Shown in pieces: positions 63,945 to 64,000 of a stretch of DNA of 64,000 bases. Source of the DNA: Nansenia antarctica (lineage: Eukaryota > Chordata > Actinopteri > Argentiniformes > Microstomatidae); contig OZ022339.1 of assembly GCA_963989245.1 (NCBI GenBank), positions 65,492,969-65,556,968 of the forward strand, given 5' to 3'. A program made the translations under genes and the position numbers. The notes under the pieces are model-generated. The model made no database searches and was not told where the DNA came from. It saw only the letters and a list, made by a program, of their open reading frames with translations. The first letter of the stretch is position 1. Each line of letters opens with the position of its first letter.

Positions 63945-64000
63945 TCTAACCCTAACCCTAACCTTAACCCTAACCTTAACCTTAACCCTAACCTTAACCT
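63945..64000. repeat. Telomere-like (CCCTAA)n with CCTTAA variants, reaching the window edge
   Basis: TAACCCTAACCCTAACC followed by mixed TTAACC/CTAACC units for 56 bases, cut off by the end of the window. The canonical vertebrate unit CCCTAA alternates with CCTTAA. Confidence 0.85.

Overview
This window is vertebrate nuclear DNA and almost certainly teleost. The genes are split into many short exons with GT-AG introns. Microsatellites ((CA)n, (GA)n, (TA)n) are very dense, and the interspersed repeats are of fish type: Sleeping-Beauty-like Tc1, L2 and other LINEs, tRNA-derived SINEs with the motif CATTTAGCAGACGCTTTTAT, and many short inverted-repeat elements. The order ACBD3 - MIXL1 - LIN9 - PARP1 is the same gene neighbourhood as human chromosome 1q42, which supports each identification. 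I cannot name the species.

Layout, left to right. 1-6.7 kb: the first coding exon (minus strand) of an NHS/NHSL-family gene whose remainder lies beyond the left edge, preceded by microsatellite-rich intron. 7-8.4 kb: intergenic MITEs. About 8.4-20.1 kb: acbd3 (minus, 8 coding exons, 539 aa), with a 5'-truncated LINE carrying a restriction-like endonuclease in intron 6 and a strange interlocked inverted repeat in intron 1. 20.1-23.0 kb: divergent intergenic DNA holding the acbd3 promoter and the mixl1 upstream region. 23.0-24.5 kb: mixl1 (plus, 3 exons, 345 aa), a Mix-type homeobox gene with a Smad-interaction motif. 24.5-36.8 kb: lin9 (minus, 15 exons, 546 aa), tail-to-tail with mixl1. Its introns hold a Tc1 element split by an L2 insertion, a hAT-like element and a 51-bp repeat that copies the exon-13 splice acceptor. 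37.4-61.0 kb: parp1 (minus, 23 exons, 1017 aa), with every splice junction in phase. Its introns hold a nearly full-length LINE, a 30-copy 27-bp minisatellite, nested MITEs and, in intron 4 on the opposite strand, a complete adenosine-receptor-like GPCR gene. 61-64 kb: repeat-rich upstream DNA ending in a telomere-like CCCTAA tract.

The genes do not form a pathway. acbd3 encodes a Golgi scaffold, mixl1 a Nodal/Smad-responsive endoderm regulator, lin9 a core subunit of the MuvB/DREAM cell-cycle complex, and parp1 the main nuclear poly(ADP-ribose) polymerase. The most interesting points are the GPCR gene with an uninterrupted coding exon nested antisense in parp1, the U12-type last intron of parp1 that splits the catalytic glutamate codon, and several nested transposon insertions whose order of events can be read from the sequence.
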